The position numbers were made by a program, and so were the translations under genes. 64,000 bases of DNA from the NCBI GenBank assembly GCA_025618425.1, contig CM046841.1, forward strand, positions 13,981,144 through 14,045,143. Direction: 5' to 3'. Below are positions 21,936-34,072 of this stretch, one piece after another (within the stretch, counting starts at the first letter, position 1; every line of letters starts with the position of its first letter). The notes beneath the pieces were generated by a model. The model did no database searches. It had not been told where the DNA came from and worked only from the letters and a program-made list of their open reading frames with translations. This stretch comes from Heliocidaris tuberculata (Eukaryota; Echinodermata; Echinoidea; Camarodonta; Echinometridae).

Positions 21936-24900
21936 TTAATACCAAAATAAAAATCTTATTTGATTATGTACCACATTCATAGGATATCAAATAATCAGGA
22001 ACGTATGGAACACAGATTTCTCTTAAACCCTCCATTTAATACCAGAACTATAATAATTTTAACCGAATGTTAATTCAGTACACAATATAGCGAAAGAATT
22101 CATATTAATATATATTTTATATCTGTTAAGCCTCAGTCACACAAGAGTGGCGACCGGTTGACGACCATCACGACTGAAATAGCTAAAATGTTTTTTTTTA
22201 CTCGGCCAATTGTCGCCTATCGGTTGCACACAGGGTCGCCAATCGGTTGCAGAACGGTCGCCTACTTTTATACAATCGCTTAAAGGGTACCTGAGGCCTG
22301 AAAAAAATAATTTGTGTATAGTTAGCTTACACAAAATCAACCCCATAAAACTTAACACGACATTCAACGGTGACAGCATACAGGAGATATTGATTTTTGA
22401 AAATAAAATACCCCCCCCCCCCGAAATTAATATAAATAAGACTTGAGCAAAGACTAATCGATCGATCACGATAGCTCACCTAACGATATATCGATTCAGG
22501 AACGTCTTCACTTTCAATTTTAGATTCGATAAATATATTTTACGACTTAGTTCTAATTTATTTGTTGTTTCATTCGGTCTGTAGATTCTTTGTAATTTAT
22601 GCGCCAAACCAATTTTCAATTCGATTTAAACGTTTTGTGTTGAATACTTGATTAATCTGTTGTTTTGTTTGGGTTGTAGATTCTCCATAAATCACGCGCC
22701 AACTGAATTTTCAGTTCGATAAAAACAGTTTGCGTTGTATACTTCATCCATTTAACGTTTTGTTTGGGTTGTATATTATGACTATCCATTAGCTAAGCGC
22801 CAAATCAATTTCCAATTCGATTAAAAAAAACACAGAACAAAAAACAAAAAAACAAAAAAAAAACCCCCACACATTTTGCGTTGTATACTTCATTCATTTC
22901 ATATTTTATTTAGGTTGTATATTATCCCTAAGTTAAGCGCCAAATCAATTTTTGATTCGATAAATGTATTTTGTGTCTTAGTTCTAATTTGTTTGTTGTT
23001 TCATTTGGTCTGTAGATTCTTTGTAATTTATGCACCAAACCTATGTTTATATATTCGACATAAAAGGCGTGCTTCGGGGGGGGGGGGGTGCGATCAATAA
23101 TTACCAGGACATGAACTCCATGCTCTTAAGCACACCTTATAGGAAAGCTGCAACTGCAAAAGTTTGGAGATACCTTGCAGGAAGAAAGGAAAATGTCAAA
23201 CAAAAGATTTGTTTGTTGTAGCGTGGCTTCAAATACTTCCTGGTTTTAATACTGCATCATTAGAAAGCAAAGAGAAAAAAAATCTTAGCTTTCAAAGAGA
23301 GAGCAACGACCAGAAGACATTGTGTCAAGTTTCACTTTCAAGGTGAGTGAAAGAAAAGAGATTCAATAATAGCCATTTAAAACGCTGCGGGTATAATTAT
23401 GCGAAATTTCCATGAAATTGTAGTTCTTTGTTCTAATTGTAAGAAATACACAGTTATATTTTAATGTATTTTTTTTTCAATTAGATATCACGTAAAGTTC
23501 ATGTAAATACCAATTTAATTATATTTGAACAACTGAAAGTGAATTTTTTTCCTTATAGTTAGAACATGGACCTACAGTTTCCTGGTTGAATGAAAGTACA
23601 CGTAGAACTTTCATGGAAAAATGGCTTAGATTGCGTAATAATTATGCCAATTTTCCATGAATCTAATAAATATGCATAATTAACATAATATGCTAATTAT
23701 GCATATGCAAATTACCCAAAGTTGCTTTTTCGGCAACAAAGCTGGAACTGTTCGAAGACCACAATCACGGATCTATATATATATTATAAAAAAAAATGAA
23801 ACGAAAAGAACTTTTCTAGGTTTTTAAAATGTAAAATCGACTATATACCAGCATTGTTATTCATAACAAATAAAGACGGAATAGATCGATGCGAGAAGCC
23901 TTTTCAGTGGCTTGAAACTACTTACTTACCTACCCATTAAAGCGTTAGAAATCATGACTTATATGAATTAAAACTTATGTTTTCATGAGAAATAAGTTTT
24001 TCATGAGAAGAGACCCTAAAGGAACGTAGGAGCTAGTTTTTATTCAAATTGATAAACGGTTACTACGGACTTTTAAAAAATCTAGTTGGCATTAAAGATG
24101 AAAAACTGGTGCATGAAGACAAAATGGAAGTCAAATTTCGGAAGCGTCTTTCTGGAAGAAATACTTTTCCAGAGTCCTACTATTCTCGAGTTTCAAAAGC
24201 CATTATCTCCACTAATACTCTCTAGAGTTGACCTTTATATCAAATTAACGCTTATGAAATGGAGAATAATATTCATAAATAAAGTTAAATTTGAAAAAAT
24301 ACGACTTCTGTCTCATTTTGACGTGACGGTCACATATTATCCATTAGTTACGCGTCAAATTAATTTCCATTTGATAAAAAAACATTTTGCGTTGTATACT
24401 TCATTCATTTCATATTTTATTTGGATTGTATATTATCCCTAAGTTAAGCGCCAAATCAATTTTCGATTCGATATATGTATTTTACGTCTTAGTTCTAATT
24501 TATTTGTTGTTTCATTTGGTCAGTAGATTCTTTGTAATTTATGCGCCAAACCAATTTTATATTCGACATAAACGTTTTTTGTTGAATACTTGATTCATTT
24601 GTTGTTTTATTTGGATTGTAGATTCTCCATAAATTACGCGCCAAATCAATTTCCAGTCGATAAAAAATCAATTTGCGTTGTACACTTCATTCATTTCATA
24701 TTTTATTTGGGCTGTATATTATCCCTAAGTTAAGCGCCAAATCAATTTTTGATTCTTTAAAAACATTCTCCGTTGTATGACTTAATTAATTAATTTATTT
24801 ATTTATTGCAACCACGTAAAAATTTTAACACAGTTGGATTTTTACAATAAAAATTTGTTCCATCATACACTGAAATATTTAAAATATAAACACATAGGAA

Positions 24901-25006
24901 GCGAACATTCATGAAATTATATCGCACCAGAAGACACAGATTTACATATTATAATAATAAATATAAAATGCATTTTATCACTCAGTTGGGTGACTGGCAA
25001 GTAAAC

Positions 25007-25325
25007 AGAATTGATCTGGGGTGGAACTTACGGATAATATTCAACCCTAATGAAACAACAAATGAATGAAGGATACAACGCAAAATGTTTTTATCGAATT
25101 GGAAATTGATTTTGGTGCGTAACTTATGGATAATCTGCAACCCAAATAAAACAACAAATGGAGTTTGTAACCATTTGTTGTTTTATTTGGGTTGCAGATT
25201 ATCCATAAGTTACGCACCAAAATCAATTTCCAATTCGATAAAAACATTTTGCGTTGTATCCTTCATTCATTTGTTGTTTCATTAGGGTTGAATATTATCC
25301 GTAAGTTCCACCCCAGATCAATTCT
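25007..25325. repeat. 155-bp-arm near-perfect hairpin built from the satellite unit
   Basis: Arms 25007-25161 and 25171-25325 are reverse complements around a 9-base loop. They encode the same peptide on opposite strands, which shows near-identity. The arms are made of the element's own tandem unit. Confidence 0.88.
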
Positions 25326-25461
25326 CGAATGTTTGTCGGCCCAGGCGCTGCACATAGCAGACGACAAAGCGATAATGCGATCGCGATAATTCCATTATCG
25401 CGTCTTGGCGTTCGCCGAACGTGCACGCATTAAAAAAAACGAACACGCATAAAAAACTGCT

Positions 25462-25495
25462 CGCACGGAACTCAACTCCAGTTGAGTTCCGTGCG
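25462..25495. repeat. 34-bp perfect hairpin
   Basis: Arm CGCACGGAACTCAACT, loop CC, exact complementary arm. The layout resembles the 36-bp hairpin at 5373 but the sequence differs and no flanking direct repeat is clear. Confidence 0.7.
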
Positions 25496-25939
25496 TCGAT
25501 CGTTTACGCTGTCCTTTATTTTCTTCAAACTCCTTAACCGCTAACATGTAGAATGCCGGGTAAAGTTATTTGGGTTTAATTTTATACATTCTAACTGTAT
25601 ACAAATTATTTTTTTGGCCTCAGAAACCGTTTAAAGATAAGAAAAACCCTATGAACACCAGTTTGGTCGGCAAAAGGATTTCGATGCAACATGGAAAACC
25701 TTTCATTGGTTGGGGACCGGTCTTCAACCAGTGAACGCCCTTACAAGACTGCTTTGTAGTAATAATGAAATCAGCAGTTTCGTGGGAAAGTAATTCCATA
25801 CCATAAACCTTTTTATGATCACAGACAATAAACCGCCGCTATAAAGTGTGACTGGGACTTAAGACGCTATGCAAAGAAAAAAGCATGGATGAGTCATGTT
25901 AACTGATTTTGCCTTTTCCTTTTAATTCGTTTGGAAAAA

Positions 25940-26093
25940 ATGCATTTAACTCACATTTATCATTTATTATTTACGGTATTTTGCAAGATAAGGACACATT
26001 TTCCCTATGCTATTTTCCCTACAATGCTGTGCGTGAGTATGCTCGCGTATGTTTATAGTACGACAGGTGTAGGATGGACCTTTAATGGAAAAG
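25940..26093 (+). CDS. Candidate alternative first exon (signal peptide), gene B or lost paralogue
   Basis: An ATG-initiated segment starting MHLTHIYHLLFTVF, with a second hydrophobic run MLCVSMLAYVYSTTG, ends at AAAAG|GTAATT in phase 1, compatible with the CUB exon at 28804. The gene D first exon also starts MHL. The two hydrophobic runs separated by a polar stretch and the weaker donor make it less convincing than 21171. It lies just outside the 22130-25858 transposon. Confidence 0.35.
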
Positions 26094-26480
26094 GTAATTA
26101 TCGTTACCGTTATCAGGTTTGACCAGCCCTGAAAACATTTTTAAAATTCGAAGTAAAGCAAAAGGCCATACCTGTAAAAGAAATATTTTGAAAATTTGTG
26201 CACTTTGACTTTATATTGAAACTGAATCCAAAATTCGTAATCCAAAGTCGGTCAATCTTTATGTAATTCGTTGAGTACAATTGTTATTTGAGTGGACGTC
26301 CTATCAAACTGTATTTAATTCTGTAATTTTGTAAACACTGCGTTAAAATGTGCATGAAATGCATATTAACATTGCGAATGCTAATATCAATCTAAATTGG
26401 AATTCACGCGAAAACGGAGGCATGTCAGTCAATAAGTTTTAAGGACTGCTTTTGGAGGGGAATTTATACTTTATAAAACG

Positions 26481-27622
26481 TTCTCTCTAAATGTAAAGAA
26501 TTTAAAGGCGCTCGACATTAATAGTGAAGGAACTTTCACTCCAAATTGGGTGGTAAAGCACTCCCTTTTGAGTGAGACGGCTGATGAAGGAATATCGGCA
26601 GAGCGAGCCTGTGTTTGCTCAATTTCGTGTGCAGACTGAAGTATTTTCACTCGTGAGCAACGAGTAGCGCAAGGCAACCACTGACAAGCCGCTTAAAATT
26701 CATTGTCCGTGTCATTTCTTTGTTGTGAACAAAACTACAGGCACCACTCTTAAGAAAGAGTGGTTTAATACTCTAATGAACCGAGCTAAATATTTTATAA
26801 GTGACAGCACATCGGTTACAACGTGAACACCAATAGAGATTACGACGTATCGGTACTGGTTGGGCTTCAGGCAGGAAAATTAGCACAATTCGCATATTTA
26901 GGGATTTTGAAATGACTAATTTTGATAGATTATTTCTTGATGAAGTTGTCTTGCCGAGAATTAGTGTTTACATTTGATTATTCAGTAAGGATTATGTTGT
27001 TTTAATAAAGTGTTAGTTTACTAACTGTTACGTCAATGATTTGTTATATCATTGGACTGATAGTGTAGTACATCCCTATGTGATAGGATTATGTGCTTTA
27101 GATTAGTCATCACACTGTACTCGCCCCCATCATGACACGATGGGTCTCACCGAGGTTTCATCTGCAGTCTATGGTCTATTCATGCTGATCGATTGCCATC
27201 GACGGATGAGTGATTGCTGGTAGGCCTGGTAGTGTGCAGTAACTGACGGTTTGTGATTGTCGAGTGCCGATAACTCCAGCCATCAGCATCGGTCATACAT
27301 TTTGACCAGACGGACGGGGAGTTCGGCTAGGCACGGGGGCATCCTGACAAAATTGTCGTGTCAGCCGGCGTGGCTAACCGTGCCCAGCACAATACTCTTG
27401 AGACCGAGTTTGATGATTTCACTCAGAAAGGAGTGATCTCCATTCTGTACACATGAGTGACAAATTTTCACTCTTTAAAAGGATTGGTGTTTCACTCTTT
27501 CCTGAATGAAATAGTGACCACTCTTGTCTCACTCGAAAAGGGTTGTCCCTCATTAACTCATTGTGAGAGTGGAATTTCACTAGCTTTTGAGTGCTTTTTC
27601 ACTCGTTTACATTTAGAGAGTT
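26481..27622. mobile_element. 1.1-kb non-autonomous element with GAGTGAAA-type subterminal repeats
   Basis: The ends (T)CTCTCTAAATGTAAA and TTTACATTTAGAGAG are inverted. Many TTTCACTC, GAGTGAG and AAAGAGTGG motifs crowd both sides in inverted orientation. Target duplication not resolved; no coding sequence. Confidence 0.6.
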
Positions 27623-27984
27623 GGGTGTAAGGGAAAAGAAAAAAGAAAAAAAGATTAACGAAAGTGTCAGAGAAATCATACAAGAAAGAGAAAGTTATGA
27701 ATTTATTTATAAATAAATGGAAATCATTAATGCTATGGATATTCTCATATTGGCAACATTAGCAATGCGGTCATGATGCCTGTTGCCATACATGGAGAAC
27801 TGTTGTCATACATCGAGAACTGTCCTATTCGTTCAGTACCCAAATTACTCCAGCTAGGCCCCTATCCCTCATCAATTCTTATGGGGAGCCGACATTTTAG
27901 TTTTTCTTCTTAGGAAGATATGCTACCCAATATGCATCACGGCTACAAATTATGTTCACTCATTAACGGGCAATCCCATCTTTG

Positions 27985-28790
27985 TAATAATTCGATTTGT
28001 GTAAAAGCAGAAAATCTGAGAAGTAGATGGGTGAAAGTTTGAACGAAATCGGTAAAGCAATAAGAAAATTATGCATTTTTTAAAAAGATGTAATCCCTAT
28101 ACATATGGGAATTTCAAATTGGCCGAATCGGTACGGTCACTGTGATGTTGCGGCGGTCAACTTTCCCATTCGCTCCAGCACTGGTAATGACTAAAATGTC
28201 AAGTTTTCAAATTGTATTTTGAGTACTGCCCCGAGGGAAAAGGCGCTCAGGAGAAAACCTGAATTTAATGATTTGCTGTACAATGGGAGAGTTTACCGTG
28301 AAAACGTCACAATAATTGATTCACCAAATTGCAAATTTGAGATCGAATAGATGTAGTGATCTCATTTTTCAAACAATCATAACTTTCTTAATCTTTGTCC
28401 GATTTCTTTCAAACTTTCACCATCTTGTTTCTTTTTTTTTCTCCTTTCACAAAATTTAGCTTTTTTACAAAGGTTCGATTGCCCTTTAAAATGGGAAAAG
28501 CAACATTTTAAACACTTTTTGTACATGCCACATGGAAAAATCCTCCATGTCAGACGCCACATAAATTGACCGCATTTTGTGAGGGAGGTTCCCCTTATCA
28601 TTAGTGATCTCAAATTTCAAAAATTCACAGCCTTCATTCTCTTTGTCCGATCTTTCGCAAATTTTTGCTTTAATACACGCTTCCCTGTTTTGTTTTCCTG
28701 CTTTCACTTAATCTTATATGAAGGTTTATTGTACATTAATGAAGTAACCACATTCATTTACGAATTTAGCTTTTACTGAAATCCTACTTT
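27985..28790. repeat. Repeat with three copies of a 'GGTGAAAGTTTGA..GAAATCGG' block
   Basis: The block at about 28030-28075 recurs reverse-complemented at 28380-28430 and 28630-28680, so this is a mosaic of inverted repeats rather than a gene. Confidence 0.5.
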
Positions 28791-28803
28791 ATTAAAGATA
28801 TAG

Positions 28804-29148
28804 TTATCACTTTGGCAACGGATGAAACTTCAAACCTAACGTCACCAAATTATCCGGCCGTTTACGACAACAATGTTGACATCGTCTGGCAGTTGTTAGC
28901 TCCAAAGGGTCACCGGATTAGACTCCACTTTACTGATTTCTACACTGAGCGAAACAGGGATGTCGTATTCATATACGATGGTTTGACCAGATCATTTGAT
29001 GCAGCTGAAATTATGGCACGGTTTTCGGGAGATTCGGTTCCAAGAAACAGGACATCCCTTAGCTCTTCCACGTGGCTCCGTTTCTCGAGTGATATGAATA
29101 ATACCTTCATGGGCTTCAGGGCAATAGCAAGTACTATTGCCATCCCCG
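28804..29148 (+). CDS. Gene B exon: CUB domain 1
   Basis: Acceptor AAAGATATAG|TT and donor CCCCG|GTAAGT bound 345 bp, phase 1 to 1, encoding one whole CUB domain (115 residues). Landmarks are LTSPNYPAVYDNN, VDIVWQLLAP, HRIRLHFTDFYTE, RDVVFIYDGL, ARFSGDSVP, WLRFSSD and MGFRA. The Glu of FYTE, the Asp of RDVV and the Asp of SSD sit where calcium-binding CUB domains hold their ion, so calcium-dependent ligand binding is plausible. Unusually, the domain has no cysteine, whereas typical CUB domains have four. The same is true of the other two CUB exons in this window. It is closely similar to the gene D CUB (GYRIRLHFTYFWTE, IIYDGP, RFSGDSVP). Confidence 0.9.
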
Positions 29149-29614
29149 GTAAGTTTGATCCGTATATTCAAAATAACTGTATTCACTATTTAAAAAGAAA
29201 AAAACAAAAAAAAAAAAAAAACAAACCAAAAACAAAAAAATCGGAAAGGAACAATTACAAACATTTACCCCTCCTTCGATGACACAGTATGGAAATCTGT
29301 CACAATTTTTCGTAAAGGGATAACTGAAGGCCAGGTAAAAACTATTTCCTAGTTTCTCTTCCGGATTTCTAGAAAATGAAGATGAGGGGTTCCATCTTAC
29401 TCAATACTGGATAATTGGATATTCCCGCTCATGAAAATGCTATTGAGTCAAATTCCACACAAATTTTCTTTATACAACTTTATTTGTACGCGCACTTCAT
29501 AGGTTCAAAACAAGGTGAAATTGAATTACTTAAAAATAACTTTTGTATTATCATTGTCTAGATGTCCTAAGATCCTTTTTTTTATTCAATATCAGGATAA
29601 AGATATCAGTTAAC

Positions 29615-29617
<3 letters not shown>

Positions 29618-29659
<42 letters not shown>
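29618..29659. repeat. (AT)n microsatellite
   Basis: About 40 bp of alternating AT in the intron between the CUB exons. Confidence 0.9.
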
Positions 29660-29661
<2 letters not shown>

Positions 29662-29981
29662 AAATAAGGCGAGCCGAAAAAAGGAAGGAGGTGGAGCACG
29701 AAAAACTGGCAAATTATCTTATTTGAACTAATCGCATTGACATTAATTTATCGGACACGAATTTTTATTCGGCTTATTCACTATAAATAATACTTTAAGA
29801 ATACAAATGTAGACGAATGGATTCTTGTCATTTGAGAAACTACAAGATCACCAATAAATTGGAAGTAATTCAATAACAGACCTAAATTTTAGTTTCCATA
29901 GAACGGGTGCGAATATTAATCAGACAAAGCTTTTTACAACACACCGGCGTATGGAGTTAAAAACTCATCTTAAGGTCTACG

Positions 29982-31627
29982 CCCGATAGTCCGCGGGTCC
30001 GATAGACCGCGGGCCGATAGACCGCGGGGCCGATAGACCGCGGGGCCGATAGACCGCGGTGTCTGAAATGCAACGCATTTTCACATCACGTCTTAAAAGC
30101 ATAATGACTCAAATAATTCATGTATCTTAATTCGGGGGGTGGCGGGGGGGGGGGGGGGGGGTATCTTCCATTGAAATCCGCACAGCATCCGCGAACCTGA
30201 AAACGAGGAAAAAGGGTAGTTTTTCAGGGTCGGGCGCGGATCCGCGCGGATCCGCGTTTAGGGTGTCAAAAACGAAAAATATATAATAATAAAAAAAAAT
30301 AATAATAATACTTGGTTCTTTTATAGCGCATTACACATAGCAACACTGCATGTCCCTATGCGCTTTATAAAGTAAGAACGAAATAAGTTAGAAATTAGAA
30401 GGTGCATACAATTTAATGTTGGACACTGAGTTCATACTCATTAAACATATATCTTTTAAGGGAGATTTTAAACTTATCAAAGTTGCTTTCATATCTCATG
30501 ATACCCTTTTCATATAAAAGGGTATCAAAATCACACTTCTGACCAAATGCAGGGGAAAAGGGTATGAAATTTAACACAGCCAATCCGCGGAAAGGGTACA
30601 ATTTATTCAGAATTTGAGAATTTCGGTCGTATATGCTCGCCCTGTTAAGGGTGTAAAAACAAGCCGTTAATTATTTCTCTCCGTGTTTAGGGTATCAAAA
30701 TCAAGAATGAAAAAATATCCCTGTTTAGGGTATCAAAATCACAAAATCTGAATCCTCGTTTAGGGTGCTTTTCAGAGGGTAAAGTTCGAGGATGCTGGAC
30801 GGGTCTCAATGGAAGATCCCCCCCCCCCCCCGGGATCTTAATCAATTTTTCAATTTTATTTCCCCTTTTTTATATATTGATATTATCAACAAATTATGCT
30901 ATTATGTATGTGTCATTTAAAGGGAACATATGAATTACAAGTTAGTCTTTTAAAAAAGATTTCTTTCAAATTTCCCTCTTTGATTTTGTCTGCTTCCACG
31001 TCACCTTGCCCATAATGCTGTATTTCGCTATCATGGCTATTGTTTTTTCAATCTTGGAGTGTTATAATTATGTAGGCCTACTAGGCCCTATGTTTTCTTC
31101 CGTATGAAAATAAATAAAACTGAACTTATATTTTTGATCATTAACTTTTCATCAGTTTGCCGATGACACTAGCATATTCTTTACTTCTAATAATTTAAAT
31201 AATACTGTCCTAGTTCTTAATTTTCAAAGATGTTATTTAATAAAACTTTGAGTTTCAATGAAAAGTTTCAAATTGCACGTCCTGTTTATTAGCGTTAATT
31301 TATTTTATTTCAAATAAAAACACAGACTTGAAGTCACTTATTGCATAATCCATTGAACATTAAAAAGTTAATGAGCGCGTCCTGGAGGGGGGGGGGGGGC
31401 GATCCACCTCCCATTTCTCTTTTAATTTTTTTTTTTTTAAAGTTTTGCTGTTAGTGCTTTCGATTGCAAGAGGTGTATAGTGATTTGAGCGAATGTGCGG
31501 AATTACTGGTGACTGGCGTGTACATTGAGACGCCGCGGTCTATCGGCCCCGCGGTCTATAGGCCCCGCGGTATATCGGTCCCGCGGTCTATAGGCCCCGC
31601 GGTCTATCGGCCCCGCGGACTATCGGG
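29982..31627. mobile_element. 1.6-kb element bounded by inverted CCGCGG minisatellites
   Basis: The left end (29982-30060) is five units of about 16 bp, GGGGCCGATAGACCGC. The right end (31532-31627) is six units in reverse orientation, and the outermost unit on each side is CCCGATAGTCCGCGG. A 10-bp direct repeat CATCTTAAGG flanks at 29966-29975 and 31644-31653. Inside, GGTATCTTCCATTGA (about 30160) and its complement (about 30810) bracket further GTTTAGGGTATCAAAATC units. No coding sequence. Confidence 0.65.
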
Positions 31628-31784
31628 ATTCCCCCCCCCCCCCCATCTTAAGGCTCAATCACTTATGTCTTTTTTATGTGTAAATGAATGGCTGCGCACA
31701 ACAAAGGTCTTATACGCGTACACTGTACTGACTATTTTGTGCATTATAAGATACTCAAATATGAAGCGCAGTATGCTTTAACCC

Positions 31785-31831
31785 CCCCCCCAAAAAAAAA
31801 AAAAAACAAAAAAACAACAACAACAACAAAC

Positions 31832-31865
<34 letters not shown>

Positions 31866-31995
31866 AAAAACAACAAACAACAAACATCAAAACACAACAA
31901 CAAAAAACAACAAAAAACAAAACAAAAGAAAAAACAAACAAAACAAATAACAAAACAACAAACAAAACAAAACAAAACGAAACAAAACAAAACCT
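31785..31995. repeat. (AAACA)n low-complexity tract
   Basis: About 210 bp almost wholly A and C. Long open frames on both strands here are artefacts of composition. Confidence 0.9.
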
Positions 31996-32123
31996 ACGGT
32001 GAGCCCCTGCGTTTACGGCGGCATAATTATTTGGTGTGAACAAGCCTTATTAAGTGTGAAAATTATAATGATGTACATGTATATTGAATATTAGTATTTG
32101 TTTCTTCTATAAAAATCTTACAG

Positions 32124-32474
32124 TTGTAAATTTATCACCCGAGGAAACTTCCAGCCTAATCTCTCCAAATTATCCGGACAACCACAACCACATTGTCGAC
32201 ATCGTTTGGCAGGTGACAGCTCCTTCAGGCTCCAGGGTCATGGTCCAATTCATTGATTCGAACCTGCGTGAGTTCTACGATGTCTTGAACATGTACCACG
32301 GGTTGACAGACTCATTTGAGAACGCAACGATAAGGGCTAGTTTGTCGGGGTCTTCATCACCAGACATCGTGGCGTCCATAGGTTCCTACGTATGGATTCA
32401 ATACATCCAAATCATTAGGAGATTTTCCGGCGAGAGGGTCGGATTTTCAGTATTACTTAGTGCCGTAAAACCAG
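32124..32474 (+). CDS. Gene B exon: CUB domain 2
   Basis: 351 bp, phase 1 to 1 (acceptor TCTTACAG|TT, donor ACCAG|GTAATT). It encodes a CUB domain of 117 residues with LISPNYPDNHNHIVDIVWQV, TAPSGSRVMVQF, YDVLNMYHGL, LSGSSSP and VWIQYIQ. It is more diverged than CUB 1: the YDGL box is YHGL, and the distal calcium-site Asp (SSD in CUB 1) is missing, so this copy probably does not bind calcium in the usual way. It also lacks cysteines. The opening EETSSLISPNYP matches DETSNLTSPNYP of CUB 1, so the two arose by exon duplication. It has the same exon length as the gene D CUB. Confidence 0.88.
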
Positions 32475-32866
32475 GTAATTACCACGGATAGCTGGTTTAC
32501 GGTTTTAGGAGAGCTCAGGAAAAGAGATCTGAACGATTCGATGGATGTTGATTTATCTTCAATATTGGCTGATTTAGCTTCTTTTATTTCTTATTTTTTG
32601 CCTGTCAGATATATTTTTAATATTGCCTCCCTCTTCCGGTAAAGTTTTGCCCTTTTGTTTTGTTGTTGGTTCTTTCCTTTACCCATTATTGTCCTTAATA
32701 TCCCCCCCCCCCCCCACACACACACAAACACATTTAAAAAAAACCCCAACAATCCATCAATCTCGTTCAACGAGAGAGAGAGAGAGAGAGAAAAAAAGAT
32801 TCCGTATTACTTGTGATAATGTGCTCTATGTTTATAATGCACATGTTTTATTGATATATTGTGCAG

Positions 32867-32950
32867 ATTGGGCTTGTGATTTTCAAAGTGATAAATGTGG
32901 ACTGAATATCATCGCAGGAAGCTGGTCACGAGGCGAGGAGAACATGTATT
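32867..32950 (+). CDS. Gene B exon: MAM domain, part 1
   Basis: Acceptor ATTGTGCAG|AT and donor GTATT|GTGAGT, 84 bp, phase 1 to 1. It encodes DWACDFQSDKCGLNIIAGSW followed by SRGEENMY, the N-terminal MAM signature (C-[DE]-F-x-x-x-x-C-G ... W-x-R). The gene D exon at 63887 is the same length and encodes WACEFYTDDCGL. MAM domains mediate homophilic adhesion or receptor dimerisation outside the cell. Confidence 0.85.
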
Positions 32951-33728
32951 GTGAGTAAATTTAACAAAATATAAATAGATTCGAAGGGTATGCCTTAGTT
33001 TTAAGATTTTCTGGAAACCAAATTATACGTAATGAAATGAATTGTTGCTTTAAATGAAATCTATAAGCTCAAAATGCAACATTACAGATAGATAAGTCAA
33101 GCATGTGTAAAAGGCTCATTTTACAATTTAACATGGGAAAGTATATAATTATGTTGAAATGAAATGTTATAAGTTCGGAATAAAACATTAACCGTAGATA
33201 ACATGTATTTGTAAAAGACGAATCTTTAGAATTCAGAAGGCTTATTTTCTATTGTCAAAGTTATTTCTATTTCATTGTAAAAGATGCAGTACTAAAGAGG
33301 CATAATTTTGTTATAAATGAAATCATTCTACGGTTGTCAATCACTTAATATATACTATTACAGTAATCAGAGCAGGATCTCTTGGAAATTACGTAGAGTT
33401 ATGGTGTGAAGCAATAACAAAAATTATAATCTTGATGGTGGTCAAAATCCTATTGACAAAATCTTAAAAAACAACAAGAAAATGAGAATAAAATTTTAAG
33501 AAAATTTGGCACTACTAATGGAAAGATTAACGTAAAATTACCTTGTGACTGAAGGGCTTCGTGAGGTATCGAAAACTGAAATAATCATACAAAATTATGA
33601 AGCAAAGCGCCTCTTCAATAATTGATTGGTTTCAAGTGGTCTTTTATTATAGGGGAAGGGGAGAGATGCATTTTTAGTCAATTCAGAGCTGAGAAATGCT
33701 TAAACGATATCATATCTTTAATTTGTAG

Positions 33729-33958
33729 ATTACATTCAGGCAGCCGGAGGGGAAGAGGATAGCTTCGCAATTCCCCATGTGTTCACCTCACATTTAGGAA
33801 TGCTCTCTTTTGGTTTCGAAGTGGAATTCTTTGATTCTCTTAGTGTATCAATATGCAAGAGCCAAGAACCCTCATTGTTTGAACATACATTTCAGACCGT
33901 TCAGGATGTTGTTTATACTTCTATAGAATATTCCTGCAATGGAATCCAAGATATCGAG
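33729..33958 (+). CDS. Gene B exon: MAM domain, part 2
   Basis: Acceptor TAATTTGTAG|AT, 230 bp, phase 1 to phase 0, donor ATCGAG|GTATAA. It encodes the MAM core: AAGGEEDSFAIPHVF, then LGMLSFGFEVEFFDSLSVSI with a Cys after it, and a second Cys in EYSCNGIQDIE. The LSF.FEVEF..SLSVSI stretch matches the MAM pattern of a hydrophobic strand followed by 'L.V'. The donor is atypical beyond GT (GTATAA) but the phase suits the next exon. Confidence 0.75.
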
Positions 33959-34071
33959 GTATAAATATAATTTTTATATAAATGTTCATTTCGCTCATCA
34001 TAATTATAATAATAGCATTTGAGATAAATGTTTACATCTGCAAACATGTTTCCACTTATTACAGTGACACG

Positions 34072-34072
<1 letters not shown>

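Larger units (their letters stand above)
22130..25858. mobile_element. 3.7-kb TTAA-flanked element with internal satellite arrays
   Basis: TTAA (22126-22129, 25859-25862) flanks GCCTCAGTCACAC on the left and the complement of GTCCCAGTCACAC on the right. Inside are two blocks of roughly 95-bp tandem units (22500-23060 and 24330-24780), each with AAGCGCCAAATCAATTTTC, ATTCGATAAA and TTCATTCATTT motifs, and a giant hairpin at 25007-25325. I see no transposase. The region at 23090-24300 is unique AT-rich DNA. Confidence 0.65.

Noticed and set aside
24086..24593. Open frames overlapping the satellite units
   Set aside because: The same peptide-like strings recur with each tandem unit, so they are repeat artefacts.
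31688..32043. Open frames of 70-104 codons on both strands
   Set aside because: Product of the (AAACA)n tract; only Lys/Asn/Thr/Gln or Phe/Cys/Val repeats.
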